47,078 nt of DNA. Origin: Halomonas saccharevitans (GTDB lineage Bacteria > Pseudomonadota > Gammaproteobacteria > Pseudomonadales > Halomonadaceae). The notes below the pieces were generated by a model. That model did no database searches. It saw only the letters and a list, made by a program, of their open reading frames with translations, and had not been told where the DNA came from. The stretch is taken from assembly GCF_900116405.1 (NCBI RefSeq), contig NZ_FPAQ01000029.1, forward strand, positions 1 through 47,078, written 5' to 3'. Positions 46,831 to 47,078 of the stretch are shown piece after piece (position 1 is the first letter of the stretch; each line of letters opens with the position of its first letter). The translations under genes and the position numbers were made by a program.

Positions 46831-47078
46831 ATGGCAGGACGCTACGAGATCTCCGACAACGGCTGGGCCATCATCGAGGACATCGTGTCACCGCCGCAGA
46901 GAACGGGGCGCCCCCGCCGCGATGACCGCCAGGTGCTGAACGGCATCTTCTGGATCCTCTGCTCGGGCGCCAAGTGGCGCGATCTGCCAGAACGCTACGG
47001 CCCGTGGAAGACCGTCTATGACCGGTTCCGCCAGTGGCGCGATGACGGCACCTTCGAGACCATCCTGGCGCGCCTCCA
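46831..47078 (+). CDS. IS5-family transposase, N-terminal part
   Basis: The 82 residues in the window (MAGRYEISDNGWAIIEDIVS..., then RTGRPRRDDRQVLNGIFWILCSGAKWRDLPERYGPWKTVYDRF) match the N-terminal DUF4096 domain of IS5-type transposases (IS427-like group), which precedes the DDE catalytic domain. The frame is open at the window edge. In many such elements two overlapping frames are joined by programmed frameshifting; this cannot be judged here. Confidence 0.92.
   Translation, partial: MAGRYEISDNGWAIIEDIVSPPQRTGRPRRDDRQVLNGIFWILCSGAKWRDLPERYGPWKTVYDRFRQWRDDGTFETILARL

Larger units (their letters stand above)
46771..47078 (+). mobile_element. Left end of an IS5-family insertion sequence (cut by the window edge)
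   Basis: The proposed left end begins GCTTTGTCCGAAAACTTG right after CTAG (46767-46770), a tetranucleotide fitting the YTAR target sites of IS5-family elements. The transposase starts 60 bp inside. The right end, the second target copy and the rest of the gene lie beyond the window. The exact terminal inverted repeat cannot be verified here. Confidence 0.75.

Overview
The window looks like chromosomal DNA of a high-GC gammaproteobacterium, most likely a Halomonas-type member of the Halomonadaceae. This is an inference. It rests on the tyrA-aroA gene fusion inside a gyrA-serC-pheA-tyrA/aroA-cmk-rpsA block, an MvaT-type (pseudomonad-like) H-NS protein, a LapG/LapD pair, a liuR-type MerR regulator, acidic proteins and a betaine-binding protein. 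Coding density is high. No rRNA, tRNA or CRISPR array was seen.

Layout. 1-4.4 kb: the 3' tip of an unknown gene and about 500 bases without a supported gene, then (minus strand) a Lon-like protease overlapping a universal-stress-type gene, and a CigR-like secreted protein. 4.5-10.2 kb: an orphan betaine-type binding protein, then a minus-strand operon iorA-iorB-xdhC-mocA encoding a periplasm-directed molybdenum hydroxylase and its cofactor-maturation factors. 10.3-13.9 kb: divergent ppsA (PEP synthase) and ppsR (its kinase/phosphorylase), with a striking 12-13 nt tandem repeat in the ppsA leader. 13.9-16.4 kb: a glutarate module (CoA-transferase plus glutaryl-CoA dehydrogenase) behind a palindromic operator. 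16.4-23.9 kb: a MATE exporter, a valine/isobutyryl-CoA degradation operon (acyl-CoA dehydrogenase, hydroxyisobutyryl-CoA hydrolase, hydroxyisobutyrate dehydrogenase), and divergently liuR and an acyl-CoA synthetase. The shared promoter region holds two different operators. 23.9-28.4 kb: hpt and nagZ (minus), then pilD-coaE-yacG-tus (plus). 28.4-29.7 kb: mvaT and a small downstream gene whose C-terminus resembles the MvaT oligomerisation segment. 29.7-39.6 kb: the housekeeping block gyrA-serC-pheA-(tyrA/aroA)-cmk-rpsA, all minus. 39.6-46.4 kb: a hotdog thioesterase with a PsrA-like box in its promoter, then rdgC, an acyltransferase, a CDF metal transporter and lapG-lapD on the plus strand. 46.4-47.1 kb: a small conserved protein and the left end of an IS5-family element cut by the window edge.

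Most promising for new biology: (a) the truncated MvaT-like protein encoded directly downstream of mvaT, a candidate natural modulator of a xenogeneic silencer; (b) the phased repeat in the ppsA leader; (c) three well-placed palindromic operators in acyl-CoA catabolism promoters; (d) the overlap of a P-loop-deficient Lon-like protease with an extended universal stress protein.
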